A stretch of 64,000 nt of DNA. Origin: Otatea glauca. Its lineage: Eukaryota; Streptophyta; Magnoliopsida; Poales; Poaceae. The notes under the pieces are model-generated. The model did no database searches, had not been told where the DNA came from, and saw only the letters and a list, made by a program, of their open reading frames with translations. Shown piece by piece: positions 1-11,850 of this stretch. The translations under genes were made by a program, and so were the position numbers. The stretch covers positions 53,563,567-53,627,566 of the forward strand of contig CM070713.1 of assembly GCA_036346275.1 (NCBI GenBank), read 5' to 3'. The first letter of the stretch is position 1. Each line of letters starts with the position of its first letter.

Positions 1-3000
1 ATACAAATATTTTATTATAGACTTCTTCATTACTACCGATTCAAATTATAAAGCTTAGAAAAACATAATACTTAGGGTTATTTAACTAACATGATTTATA
101 TGGAAAGCATGATGAAATATGGTTATTTCATCATAATAATATATTATATACTTTGGATAACAATTCTAAATAAAATTTATAAATTATAATGTTTAGTTGA
201 AGAGCTAAATGCATTGCTGAAAAGATATCATGACACTAAAGTTTACGTTGAACAAAATCGGCCAAAAAGGGCTACAACTATCCTTATCATTTTACGGTTT
301 TGCATAAGCAAAACTATATGGACGATAAGTTATAAATAAAATATTTTCTTAGAACATAGTAGTGCATATCCTAAACATCGTTTTTCTTTTGCGGTTAGAC
401 TATACCTGATTATTCATTCATTTTTCTGGTATTAGCAGGGTATGGTCCTAGAAGTGTCTTAGAACTATTTTGACATTATTTTACTTTTGGCGAGGTGTTT
501 TGTAGGCATATGAAGTATGAAGGCTATTATGAGCGTAATCTAGTTTACTCTTTTTGCCGATTAGTATGATGTTATTTCAAAGAGTATACTACGATTAACT
601 TTGCCTAACCTGATACTTAGTTTCTGAGGTTGTATGTATTTACAAACTACTGTTGTTATACTTAAAATAGTTCAATAGCAAGTAATCAGCTTTATTATTA
701 TTCTGAATATTCGTGTTTGACTTATATTCTATTATCTAGCAGGCTTATCCTAAATCAAGCTCCTAAGTATTTTGTCATTGCCAAATAGATTAGTTTCATG
801 ATTCATACTGAATACATATATATAATCACTATTGTTAGTTACTTTTTATATGTATACACATATATATATTCCTTTTATGCTTGATTCCATTCTTACTCAT
901 GAAAACTATTTAAGTCAAGCCCCTTTAGTTAATCATTTTGCATATTATGGAGTCTTACTGTTATGCTAAGACATACACATTAATTTTTCTTATTTAAAAT
1001 TTCTTTTGCACATTTAATATATTGAAAACAATCTTTAATAGAAAATGATTCAAACATAAATGGAATTTAAATATTTTTATATATTTGGGTTTCTGGAAGT
1101 CTAAGGATTCTAATAAAATTAGTTTCATTCCATTTTGAATTTGTTTACAACATTTTAATATGTAGCCTATCTTTAAGTCTTTTATTCAAATTTGAATTTC
1201 AAACTCAACCAGTACTCCTATTCAAAATATTTTTGCATATTATGGAAGAGCTTGATTTTATATGATTTTACAAATTTATTTCATTTTATTTGCATCTATG
1301 GTTCAAAAGATAAGGCTAATTGAATTGCCTCGGTTTTTGAAAATAATCTAAAAAAATAAAATGCGCTTTCTGAGTTGAGAAGCGCCTTTACCGGTTTGGC
1401 TGGAGGGAGCTCGCATGGCTGACAAGAAGGGCCCACCGTGCAGTGAGCCGAAGCAGAGAAGGCGCTAGGGCACGGCGGCGACGGCATTCCGGTGGTGTTC
1501 CGGTGAAGGCGAAGGCACCATGAGCTTCAGTGGACCATCGCGCATCTGATGGTAGAGTCGATCACTTCCGGCAATGGTCGGAGTGGGCTGCCACCGTGGG
1601 CAATGGTGGAGGAAGGGCGACTCACGGGAAGAAGAAGCGATGAGTTTTAGCTCGAATGGGTAACGGGTGAGCATCGGTGAGGCTAGGGAGTACCATTTTG
1701 GGGTCGGTTTGTTCGAGAAGTGACGGTTGGGCCACCGTGCGCTGGTGAGGAAGAAGAAATGGGCGTGCAAGCAGGTGCAAGAAGAGCTGAAATCGATGAG
1801 TGAGATGAATTTGGTGATGCTTAGAGCGCCATGGTTGCGAGGAATTTGAGAGTGACTCACCGATTTTGCTTGATCGGTTTATCCCCTTTTCTTGCTTGCG
1901 ACGAAAATGGGGATGACAGAGTGAACTCAGCGATGATTTGGAGAAGATGATCGGCTGTGAGGTTCTGAATGGCGCGCAAGAGGATCTGATGGCAAGCTCT
2001 TCAATTGCTCCATTGAAGAAATTTGGCCCGAGTATTGCTTAACTTCCTTGCTTTTCTCGGGCATTCGGTTCATGAAGTGAAGCTCATGTGAATGAGGAAT
2101 GAATGCCTGAAGCTAGGATGTGGGAAAGACTCGATTGCTGGCTTAAAAGGTTTGAGGCTTCTTTGCATCGATGGAAGGCTCTGGACTGAGGCTAGCTGTC
2201 CCCAAAGAAGAGGAAAGGAGAATGGCTCTTGTACTGGCGTCGAAATGGCCATTCAACTTTGTTGCAAAATTGCGAAACTTTTTTACCATGGTATAATGGG
2301 AGTGGTTATCTTCCAGTAAAAGTTTGGGGTTAAAATACCACATGGTTAATTAATTAAAATTCGACACGTGCCGCTTCGAATTTTGATTTCTGATTTTGAT
2401 TTATTTAATGATCCAAATATTATTATTTATTTTTGAAACTTTTTTTACTATCTTATTTTGGGTTAATAATGTGTCTATAAAAATTTCAAGTCACAATACT
2501 TTGTAATTAGTTTGCAACAATTCTGACATTATAATCTTCAGATTTTCCAAGCCACTATTTTTGAATTTTCAAATGGTCTAAATTACATTATTAATTCCTG
2601 ATATTTTTACCAGAGGTAAATATTTACTTAATAATATTATGTTAAATATTTCAGGATCAGATGAATTTCTAAAATTTTATAATAAATCTGTCCTTGCGCT
2701 ATTTGGAGGTCAAAGGGATGTCTTTTCAACTTTTTGTTCACTATGCTATGCATTAAAATTCATGTACCAGCTAATATGATTTTAAATATATACACTTTTC
2801 AATATTTTACTTTTACCTTTTATCTTCTTACCATCTTACCTTTTTACCATTTCCCTTTTACTAATTCTATTTGTTGGATTTCCATACAATACAAAAATCC
2901 AAGAAAATTCAAATAAGAACCAATAAATCCAATAAAACTCATAAATAAATATTTTCAAATTTAAAATATTTATTTTTATATTACTTTATTTTGCAGGATG

Positions 3001-3006
3001 TTACAA
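1..3006 (-). mobile_element. Gypsy-type long LTR, reverse orientation, cut by window edge
   Basis: Read on the minus strand, the block starts at 3006 with TGTAACATCC and continues with the same AT-rich opening, GC-rich middle (about 1400-2250) and AT-rich tail as the LTRs starting at 41331 and 60895. No polypurine tract lies just outside 3006, so this is the outer edge of a 5' LTR or a solo LTR of a minus-strand element. The rest lies beyond base 1. The open frames in the GC-rich part are not conserved as proteins between copies and are not genes. Confidence 0.8.
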
Positions 3007-3179
3007 GTTTAGAGCTCTGTTAGCAGCTTAGGAGACAAACATACAGATGCTAAGATATATAACTCAAATGTTAAGCTTTATATGTGCTAAGATAGCTCAA
3101 ATGTTAAGCAATGACAGGAGAGTGCATCTGCATATGAGCAAGCATTAATGTGATCGAGAGGTATGCGTGTTAATTGTAT

Positions 3180-3315
3180 GATAAGTTTTTCACAGACGGT
3201 TCAAAAACCATCTCTGATGTGCCGCTATTATCATTGACATATGCTTACAGACGGTTCACAAAACCGTCTGTGATGACTTTTTAGAACTGTCTATGATGCC
3301 TTTTTTGTAGTAGTG
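3180..3315 (+). mobile_element. CACTA transposon 3'-end remnant
   Basis: Three copies of a CACAGACGGTT / AACCGTCTGTGATG inverted motif precede a terminal TTTTTTGTAGTAGTG ending at 3315, which is the reverse complement of a CACTACTACAAAAAA end. This is the subterminal-repeat architecture of CACTA (En/Spm) elements. No matching left end is present, and the remnant abuts the LTR ending at 3006. Bases 3007-3180 look like further remnant sequence with no gene. Confidence 0.75.
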
Positions 3316-3954
3316 ATTTGCTTTTTTCCTCTCTTTTTTCATTATGGAAAAGCTAAACCTCCACCATGCATTTGCATAGTAGTGAGCTAGCCTCATGCGC
3401 ACTATGCTAGTATGACACTTATATCCGAACGAAGCAGGGCCAATGGCATCATGTCATGGAAAGCAATTCAAAAGGCCAAAAAAGAAAAGTAATGAAAATA
3501 AAACAAGGTGTATCTCACGACGAAAAGCTGCATAACACTAATGCACATAACACATGCCACCCCTGTTGTTTATACTCTTCTTTCCCCTTCCACTCTACGT
3601 TCTTTATATATAGTGTCGGGATCTCCATAATTGCAACTCAAGGATTTTACAGAAAACAGTTCAATTTCTGCAGGAATTAGAAAAAATTCTCGTGTTTCAA
3701 AGAGTTGTTACCGAATATGATGTTATGTGTAGTCCGTTAAAAAACGTTGTTAAACAAAAAAGGGTTTCTGGCGACTGGATCGGCCCATGCAAATATGCAA
3801 TGCATGCATGCGACTTTCGTCTCATGTACCCTCGTTACATGCATTATGTTCAAGCTGGACTTGGAGGAAGGAATAATATGTAGCACGCTGCAGGTTTGAG
3901 GATTTCTTTCTTGCCTCTGGGCAAGATTGCACTACCACACTTCAGCTCTTTTGG

Positions 3955-4341
3955 GCTAGTTTGTATGAATGGGATTAGGCTCAATCCCTTGGGATTTGCA
4001 TGAAATTAAGCAGGTTGGTTAGTCTAAACCCTGTTTATCCAAATTAGCCTAGCTCCAGTTTGTTTGGGCTTTTCTCTGGCTTAAAAGCCAAAAAGCCAAT
4101 GACACTAAAAGCCAAAAAGCCAATGACACTAAAAGCCACAAAGCTTCTATATAATTAAAAACCAAAAGTTGCGAGAGATAGTTTTCGACTTATTGCGGGT
4201 TTGTTTTATACTAATACCACTAAAGTTGGATAAAATTATCCATCTCCATCATGTGGACACCGTCGCCTGCCTCAACCCTCTGTAGACGCCGTCCTTCCCT
4301 AGCCTCCCCTGCCGTCGTTGTGCTCCTCCCTTGTCACCGCC
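3955..4341 (+). repeat. MITE-like sequence with AAAAGCC repeats
   Basis: A TTTGTTTGGGCTTTT start, stretches of AAAAGCCAAAAAGCC, and a GCCGTC-rich tail recall the non-autonomous DNA elements of grass genomes whose end is also seen near 14480-14656. Copy A has an extra tandem 24-bp unit (AAAAGCCAAAAAGCCAATGACACT) that copy B (30888-31252) lacks. The right end is lost because an LTR fragment replaces it. The family assignment is inference from the terminal motif only. Confidence 0.4.
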
Positions 4342-5636
4342 ATGCTTAGCCATGCTTTTAGAACAAATGAGAATGATGATCAGATCAAAAGTTGTTTCTT
4401 AAGAAATGGAAAATGTTGGAAATAAAGCTGTTGGTTATGGGTATTTTGATTAAAAACCCAAAATAAAACTATGGTTTTGATGCGTGCGATTATTGGCAAT
4501 AGCCGGAGGTGCAGAGGGATATGCACGTAGTTAGGGTGGAGTATCGCCTGGTGTCGGATTAAGGACCGAGCAATGGGACGCTACAGATCCAAGAATTTCG
4601 TACAACCACGAGGGCTTGTATGGGCGGGTCTTAGCCTATTAAGTTGTTTAGGTGTGGCTTTGCATCTAAGGAAGGCGGTAGATTGCACAGGCATTCCGAT
4701 TCGGTCTGTCTGTAGGGGTTTCTACATACCAATGCAACGGTGTACACCTTGCCATGAACAGAAACGTGGTGTGGGAGTGGTGTGTATGGATCCAGGTCTT
4801 GGGTGAGTGTTTCTGTTTCCATGGCGAGGGCCAAACGTCCCGGGCTGGTTCAAAGCCACATCTAAATAATGTAACGGCTCTGTATGATCTCTCTGCGGCA
4901 CACCAAAGGAAGTGTACACCTCTGCAGAGTGTAAATCTAATTAATTAGCCGCGTCCACGGTCAAGGACACTTGGTGAAGTCATTCCAATGTTAGAATGCT
5001 TTTGTATTTCCAAAAATTGGGTTTTGGTTTGGAACTTGTTTAGCAGCTTTTGCTTTATGTCAAAGGATCGACATTGTTGGATTCCATTTGTGGATTATTC
5101 GATGCTCGCGAAGGATTGTGAGTATTACTTATGCTTTACTTACTTCATATCAGTCAAATATGCTTTTACAAATTCCGTTTGCAAATAACTTGTTTTACAA
5201 TGTCAATTCTGCTTTATGCAAATAAACTGTAGTAGCCTCCTTTGAAATGGCCTGCATATATTATAGGCTTTGCTCAAGTCTTGCGGAGTACAAAGTACCA
5301 ACCCTTGCTTATATGTGGTTTTTAGGTGGATAAGTTAGCGAAGCTTCGAGGATTCCTTTTCGTCGCAGGTTGCGGGATTTTCTTCATCGAATCTTTCTAG
5401 GGATTATGCCTTGTCAGTTGCCTGTTGGTTTTGGATGGGCACACTACAAGACTTTGCTTCTTTTGCTGCTATATCTCTGAGTTGTAAAGCTTTCTTTGCA
5501 TAATAGCTTCCGCTTAATAATATTTGTTGTATGGTTGTGATTCCAATTGTTGTAAACATGTGAGTGCTAGCTACTGATCCAGGGAATGGCACAGTAATCA
5601 CATGGAGATTCCTGTTCATCAGAACGGGGTCTCACA
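4342..5636 (+). mobile_element. Truncated gypsy LTR (3' part only)
   Basis: The sequence from GCTTAGCCATGCTTTT to GGGTCTCACA matches the 3' portion of the long LTR at about 45485-46800 joined to 55721-55762. It includes the shared GGCAATTATTGG...GGATTAAGGACCGAG module. It ends exactly at the LTR's CA terminus and is followed directly by segment A sequence at GACGTGG. There is no target duplication. The fragment stands where copy B has 376 bp of other sequence (31253-31628), so it came with a deletion. Confidence 0.8.
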
Positions 5637-6252
5637 GACGTGGATTTTTGTTTTTTTTTCATTTTTCTTTCCTTTTTCGAATTGACATGTGATTATAAAG
5701 AATTATTGTTGTGATTGAACTGACTTTTTTTATTAATTCATGTCATTGTTTGCCAAATTTCATGAGGCCATGACGAACATTGGAATAGTTGGTATTAGAA
5801 CCAAGGATATTTCATACATTTTAACAATATGCCAACGAAAAAACATGATGCCAAATAGCCGTTTAAACCAAAAAGCTAGTTTTAAGCAATAAGCTAAAAA
5901 ACCTATGGTTAAACAAACGGTCTTAAAAAATCGGGCTGGGCGATATGTTTGTAGGCTGCGGATTAAGATCCACCATAGAGGATTTTTTTTGGACCATGGA
6001 TTGTCAATCAACTGGCTTGCATGGATCATGTACCTTTGTTTTAGAAATAGGAGCTAGATTTTATTAATGAATAGCATACTTACAATTTGAGAGAAGACAA
6101 TCATACAACAACCATGTATTTTAGATTAGGGACTCGCAAGGAGCCTTCTACGTTGCATGCACAAAACATCTTACATTGAGGATTTGAGGTAAATATTACA
6201 TTGGGAAATATATAAAGTTTCATATCAAAGTATCATGCATGCGATGCAATTA

Positions 6253-6504
6253 CTCCCTCGGTTCCTTTTTAGATGTCGTCTCAGAACGTGTGCAATCAAC
6301 TTTTTTAAACTTTAATTGCTAGTATGCGCAATATTTGGATTTTCACATGGAAATGTTATAACTAGATTTGTTTAAAAAATACATTCATAACAATATATAT
6401 TTTAATATTGTTTATTAACATATAACTAGAAAAGTAAATATTGTCAAATGTGTATATTGTAGACCAAGTCATCCAAAAAGATAAATAGAAAACGACGGAG
6501 GTTG
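6253..6504 (+). mobile_element. Stowaway-like MITE, copy A
   Basis: It starts CTCCCTCGGTTCC after a TA dinucleotide and ends with ACGACGGAGG close to another TA. The roughly 250-bp AT-rich body and CTCCCTC-type inverted ends are typical of Stowaway (Tc1/mariner-derived) MITEs of grasses. The right end is slightly degenerate. The same element sits at 32254-32504 in segment B, so it predates the duplication. Confidence 0.7.
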
Positions 6505-6794
6505 TAATTGGCCAACAAAGATCACCACAAACATGACTGAAATTAAGATAGCACGTTCTGGCAGATACACTTCCATGAACACACACACACGACTGAATTC
6601 AAGACAGCACAAAATCTGGCAGATACTTCGCCATGCAGCACACCAAATTATTACTCCTACCATGCCACGCATGCAAGCATCACAAGCTACCGATATATTG
6701 GCCCACCACACACTCAACTTAAAGCTCAACGAGACGCTCAGACGCGCCCTGCTTCGCTGAGGGCTTGCATGCGGGACCGACCGATGCACGGAAC

Positions 6795-8532
6795 TCACTT
6801 CTTCGCTGTGGTTTCCGCCGCCTCCTTCCCGCGGGCATTTTCAGGTGGATTCACAGTCGTCTCCGGGTTCGATCCACCAGGGATGTCAGCACCAGGATTC
6901 GCGGTAACCTATATATATATATATACAAACAAGTGCATGCATGTTATCAATCAAGAGCCGTATTTAGTAGATTGTCCGATATGCACCGCATCCCTAAAAA
7001 TCGTAAAAGTAATTAGGGATCAATTCTTCTATGGTATGATTTTTATTTCTTCTTGTCTGATTTAGCCGTTGACTGATTTGGGATTTGTGAAATGGCAAAA
7101 TGTAAAAATGATTTATGTTGTTCAAACCATTGAAAAAGACTATATAATTATACATGTAAAGTGTACACTTCATTGAATTTTTTTTAGTTTTGCCACTGTT
7201 ATCAATTGTGCATAAGTAATCCTATACAAACAGTTGCCAAAGGGCGAAGTGAATCAAATAAGCACAAGTACTATATATGGTGCTAGGCTGCTAGCTTTCC
7301 TTTTCTCAAGGTAGTTTTTATCGCTTGACGATAAGAACAGTCAGTCATCAACTGGCTCCAGTACTCATGCCATCATCTAGCGAAATGCAGTGTGAACTGT
7401 GCATGTCAAAAAGGTGCAGTTCGATCCATCGTACGTTACTTCTAGAGAACAAAAATATAACCACGACAATAACAAAATAAAGTTAATTTGGACGGATTTG
7501 CATGCGCTGCGATTACATTTCACAGCACGTTCTGTCGAAGCACCGTTATGCCATCTCGCCTCATATATTCCTCCTGCAGGGATCGAGTAGGAGTTAATCA
7601 ATTCCGCGACTTCTTCAGGGTGGAAACTAATTAATGGTAGGTGTATCGCCAATGATCTGTTTGGTAAAAAGTATTACAATGATCAACGCCTCATCTATCG
7701 TATTGAAACCCTAACATGTAGATCTTTTACATTCTTGGTTTAGTTGGTCAAATAATTTTTCACACAGATAACCAGACAAATGTTGTGCGATAGAAATAGC
7801 TAAATATCAAATGCACAACTATTCATAAGCGATTTGCAAACATAGAACTAAGAGATTGATCTATACTATAGCTAGTCATAATTAAGCATGTCTCAAATGA
7901 AGTATCAATACAAACATATATGCTAGCTTTGGCTTTGCTTCATGGCAATTTTACATCATATATATATATAAGCACCCACACCAAAGAAAATATGTATATA
8001 TATAATTTGAGTATCTAGAAGTGAATTAATATAAGCAGATCCATGGATTTCTTTGTCACTTCTTTTTTCCTACAGGACCAACCTACACGCTACAAGAGAT
8101 TTCTTGTTCAAGACAGAGCTAGCTTGGTGCATCACACACACACAAAAGTATTCTTTTTAAACCAACTACACAAGTGTTACGGACGTTTGTAACACGGGAA
8201 TTTTCTCAATCCTAACATGAATTGTACTGACTACCCAATATTTATGTGAAATATATATAAAATTCATGTGTTCCAAACAGGCTCTCAAATTGTTTTTCAT
8301 TTAAATAAGTGGGGAATTAATTAACACAAATAAACCTAACATAAAAGAGGCACTTGTACAGGCAAACCTGAATACGACTAAGCACACGTAGAATGTGTAA
8401 CATGGTACAAGCTAGAATAGCTAGTGCGCAGATAAACGGTACCCTAAGCTTCTGTATCTGTGCCGAGCTGAGAGTGAGCGGCTCCACGATATCGTCGTCG
8501 CTGGACGAGCCCGGCCTACCGAAAGACGCCAT
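6795..8532 (-). CDS. Candidate two-exon small membrane protein gene, copy A
   Basis: I do not recognise this protein. On the minus strand an ATG at 8530-8532 opens a 55-codon frame (MASFGRPGSSSDDD...) that holds an acidic Ser-rich head and one hydrophobic helix (VPFICALAILACTMLHILRVL). It ends at 8368 with a CAG|GTTTGC splice-donor-like site. A 114-nt frame at 6795-6908 follows a TATATATAG|GTTACC acceptor-like site and encodes 37 residues rich in Pro, Glu and Thr, ending AETTAKK-stop. Joining them in phase 0 would give a 92-residue single-pass membrane protein across a 1459-bp intron. Additional exons are possible. Both exons, their lengths and their splice sites recur in segment B, but the five residue changes in exon 1 argue against strong constraint. 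It could be a relic or chance. Confidence 0.3.
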
Positions 8533-8776
8533 TTCCCTCTGAAACCGAAGGTTTTCCTGTGAAACTGGGCTAGCTTAAAACTAGCTAGATCGACGCAGAT
8601 AGCTACAAGGATAAACGAGCTGCAGGCACACGTACGAAGGCATAGCTGGCCTGGGGAGGGGGCCCCTTTTGTAGGCGTCCTAGTTGGGGACCCCACACTG
8701 TTAGCTGACGAAGTATACGCGCATACATGCATGGCAAGTGCAAGGCCATCTACAATACCATACAAGGCGTATACGC

Positions 8777-9133
8777 GTATCAGCTTTAGAAGGAAAGAGA
8801 TAAGCTTTAGATGGAATAGTGGTCAGACATAGAAACGACCTCGGTCATTACGCCTCTGCCGATCCTCCTCTATCTATCTAATCTATATATGCATATGTGA
8901 TTAATGGAAAATGTATTGCGTTGAATTCTTTCCGCTTTCATGGTATCAGAGCAGCGTCGCTCCTACGTGACTTCTCACCACCGCTTCCGCATCTAACTCT
9001 GGCAGCGAACCGATTATCGCAGTCTCTACCTCATCGCCGTACCTGCGATCACACGCATGGCTGCCATACCATCCGAGATCGACCACCACGGCAGAAATTG
9101 CGCCTTCGCCAAGAAGTCGACTAAATAGCGCAA
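8777..9133 (+). mobile_element. Copia-type LTR end, primer site and leader, truncated
   Basis: An LTR-like stretch ends TTCCGCTTTCA at 8940 and is followed at once by TGGTATCAGAGCA (8941-8953), the classic primer-binding site complementary to initiator Met tRNA. No spacer between LTR and primer site is the usual Ty1/copia layout. About 180 nt of leader and the beginning of a gag-like frame (ATGGCTGCCATACC at 9058) remain before a gypsy-type LTR interrupts at 9134. Confidence 0.55.
8941..8953 (+). promoter_or_regulatory. Primer-binding site of copia remnant
   Basis: TGGTATCAGAGCA directly follows the LTR terminus CA and matches the 3' end of initiator methionine tRNA, the common primer for plant retrotransposon reverse transcription. 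Confidence 0.65.
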
Positions 9134-9464
9134 TGTAACATCCCGAAAAATGCAATAATATAAAAATTTATATTTTGAATTTGAATATAATTATTTCTGA
9201 TTTTTCTTGACATTAATGGAATTTATTTGGATTTTCCTGGATCTTTGTATTGTGGGAAAAATCAAAACAACTAGAATTAAAGAATGGATAATGGTAAAAA
9301 AGTAAAGACGTAAAAGTAAAAATGAGAAAATTACCATTTGACCATATTCATGCCGGTAAACCAAGAAAATACCTAGTAAAAATCTTTAGTGCTGAAATGG
9401 AGTAAATAAAATATCTTAGTCATCTCTTTTTACTAAAAACAAGAAAGTCGAATTAATTAAAACT

Positions 9465-10285
9465 AGTCATGTGCCCGCATGCTGTAAACGAAAACTCAAT
9501 TTGCGACAAAAATTTATTTGCAAAGAACGTTAACTTTAGTTATGTTTCAATAGTAGGAAAAGTTTGTTCCTCCGAAGAGATTTGACTATTGGGTTAAATC
9601 CTCTTCCATCTCAACCGTTCATGTTAGATCCAACGAATTAAGCACTCTGAAGGAGAACGGATGATCGTCACCAACTCTTAATTAGAATTAGTAGAGAGAT
9701 ATCAATCATTACCATTGAAGGAGAAGAAAGTTATTGCCTTCCTCTTGCAGGAAATTTTCTTACTTCTTGCACGCAGCATTTCTCTTCTCTTCCTGCGTGT
9801 GTCTCCACTACCGACCGGCCTGTCCTCCTGGAGATGAGTGGGTGCCTCTAATAGGAAGTAGATGAAAGCGTAAGGTAGCGACGCAGCAGATAGAAGCGTG
9901 TCTCCCGACATCTTCGTGATTGGCACGTGATTTGGTTGCGTGATTCTTTCCTTTTAATCTATGCATTTCGGATATGATGAGATAGAATTCCGTATTATGG
10001 GATATGGTGAGTATATCCTTCTATCCATGTAGGACATGATGAGAAAATCCTTCCATTTATAAAATATATAAATAACATCCTTCCATAGTAAGAATATGTG
10101 AATAGAGATATGCAAAATAATATTTCTATTAAAAAATATGATAAAATCCTTGATCTAAGATATGATTAAATCCTCTTCTAATCGAGCCGCTCATGTCGAT
10201 CCAATAAATCGATACTCTAAAGGAGAACGGACCACTGCTACCGACTCCTAATTAGAAGTAGTAGAGATAATCGAAACTTATCAGG
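9465..10285 (+). mobile_element. Nested unidentified insertion with terminal direct repeats
   Basis: This insert inside the LTR starts near ACTAGTCATGTGCCCGCATG and carries two diverged copies of a stretch of about 105 bp. They lie at 9595-9702 and 10166-10270, both reading AAATCCTCTTC...GGAGAACGG...CTAATTAGAA(T/G)TAGTAGAGA. No long coding frame is visible. The layout suggests a non-autonomous element or two related remnants. I cannot assign a superfamily. Confidence 0.4.
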
Positions 10286-11111
10286 AGCCACAAAAATTAC
10301 CATAGAACGCTAAGAGCAGTGTATACATCTGGTAAAAATATCAGGAATTTATCATGTCGGAAAAGCCTTCTGAAAATTCAAAATCAGAGACCATTGAAAA
10401 CTGAAAATCCGCATGTCAGAATTTTTATAAAATATCCCATTGAGATTTAGACTTGAAATTTTTATGAAGACATAAATAATCCAAAATAAACACCTATAAA
10501 AAGTTTGGAAAATAGTTAATATGGTTTACACCCCTAAATAAATAAATACCGAAATGCAAATCCTGTACAAGTCCACAGTGTCAGAATTTTAATTAATTAA
10601 TTATATGATATTTTGGTCCGAAATTTTTCTGAAGGAGGAACACTTCCAGAGCATGTCGGTCAAAATGTTTAGAAATTGTTCAACTTGATTTGATAGCATT
10701 TTTAATGCAATCACAGAGCGGTCAGGTGAAGCTTATCTCTTTGCCTCGCTTTCTTTCACCGACGTGTGGCCCGTTCATCGTGGCTGGCCATTCATTTGGA
10801 AGCAACGGAGAAACTAGTTCTCTCACCGCCCGGTGGACCTTGGTCCATTGTCGACCACCAAAGACTGCGCCCCTTCTCTTCTTCTCTCGAGGCGCTGCTC
10901 ACTCTCTCTGATTCATCCTCTTGCTCGACTCGCCGAATTTGTTCAATGCATCGACGCCGCCGAGCAAGTGATTGCTGCCACACTTGTCCTTGACTTCTCC
11001 CACACCATACCGCGGCCGTGTCGAACCCGAAGACTGCGCCACCTTGCCGCTCGCATGCAGTGAGCCGCAAGTCGTGCGTGCGTGCAAACCTGGAGCATCC
11101 ACCTTGACCTC

Positions 11112-11118
11112 TATAAAA
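11112..11118 (+). promoter_or_regulatory. LTR TATA box
   Basis: CTCTATAAAACC lies at the end of the GC-rich part of the LTR, the same relative place as the TATA boxes of the other LTRs here, followed by a pyrimidine-rich stretch suitable for a transcript start. Confidence 0.5.
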
Positions 11119-11299
11119 CCATTCAAACACTTCTCTCGAGCCTACACTCCTCCTCCTTCATCTACTCAACCATCGAGACTAGCCTAAACCTTCGTGTTCT
11201 CTGGAAGGCGCCATTGCCAGAGGAGCATAAGCCTTGAGGTCGTGAAGCAATTCACCTCACTGAGTAAGCCATTTCGATTAAAGCCATATAGTAGCACTG

Positions 11300-11850
11300 T
11301 CTAAAAAAAATTAAAACTTTTATAAAGTGCTTTGTACCATTTTCATTTGGTTGATTTTTGCCGGTATGGATTTAATCAGGATAGTATCACTGTCTAAATT
11401 TTAATAAATTCATACAGCTTGTTCATCATCAGAACATTTTATGGGAATATTAATGATGCATCATAACTATACACAAAAAATTTCAAAATTTTCTAAAGTA
11501 GTTTGTACCATTTTTAATTTGATTCATTTTTTCCGGTATGGCTTTAATCAGGATAGTATCACTGTCTAAATTTTAATAAATTCATACAGCTTGTTCATCA
11601 TCAGAAAATTTTATGGGAATATTAATGATACATCATAACCATAGACAAAAAATTTCAAAATTTTCTAACGTGGTTTGTTTCATTTTTCGTTCGGTTAAAA
11701 TTTACTTGTCAGCGTTTCATCAAGACAGTTGCAATGTTTGAATTTTTAAAAATTCCTCATATGTGATAATCTTCTGAAATTTTTATGGAAATTTCGTTGA
11801 TGTGTCAAGAACCTCCACAACAAATTTGGAAATTTTTGAACATCCATGGA
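11300..11850 (+). repeat. Tandem repeat, about 171-bp period, three decaying copies
   Basis: The block from TTTGTACCATTTT through CCGGTATGG, TTTAATCAGGATAGTATCACTG and TCATCATCAGAA recurs at a spacing of 171-172 bp (anchors at about 11330, 11501 and 11673). The first two copies are close. The third is strongly diverged and fades by about 11850. It is AT-rich and non-coding. Confidence 0.75.

Larger units (their letters stand above)
3488..8776 (+). repeat. Segment A of a duplicated 5-kb block (partner 28943-36938)
   Basis: Near-identical sequence, with scattered substitutions and small indels, recurs at 28943-36938 in the same orientation. Shared landmarks include a Stowaway-like MITE, a (TA)n tract near 6910, the two candidate exons at 6795-6908 and 8368-8532, and the right-hand stretch ending GTATACGC. 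Copy A has an LTR fragment at 4342-5636 that copy B lacks. Copy B has insertions at 29358-30828 and 34647-36788 that A lacks. Bases 3316-3487 just before it are unique in the window and hold nothing recognisable. Confidence 0.85.
9134..11285 (+). mobile_element. Gypsy-type LTR (second family) with nested insertion
   Basis: It starts TGTAACATCCCGAAAAATG, as the LTRs at 41331 and 60895 do, and shares their modules in order: ACATCTGGTAAAAATATCAGGAATTTATCATGTC near 10330, then AATGTCAGAATTTT-type motifs, a GC-rich part, and a TATA box at 11112. The sequence between about 9465 and 10280 has no counterpart in the other LTRs and is treated as a nested insertion. The 3' end is not resolved. It may continue into the 171-bp repeats. 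No internal region follows, so this is a solo or truncated LTR. Confidence 0.6.

Noticed and set aside
5789..5805. TTGGTATTAGAACCAAGG, similar to a primer-binding site
   Set aside because: It differs from the initiator Met tRNA match, has no LTR terminus before it, and occurs unchanged at the same place in segment B without any element structure.
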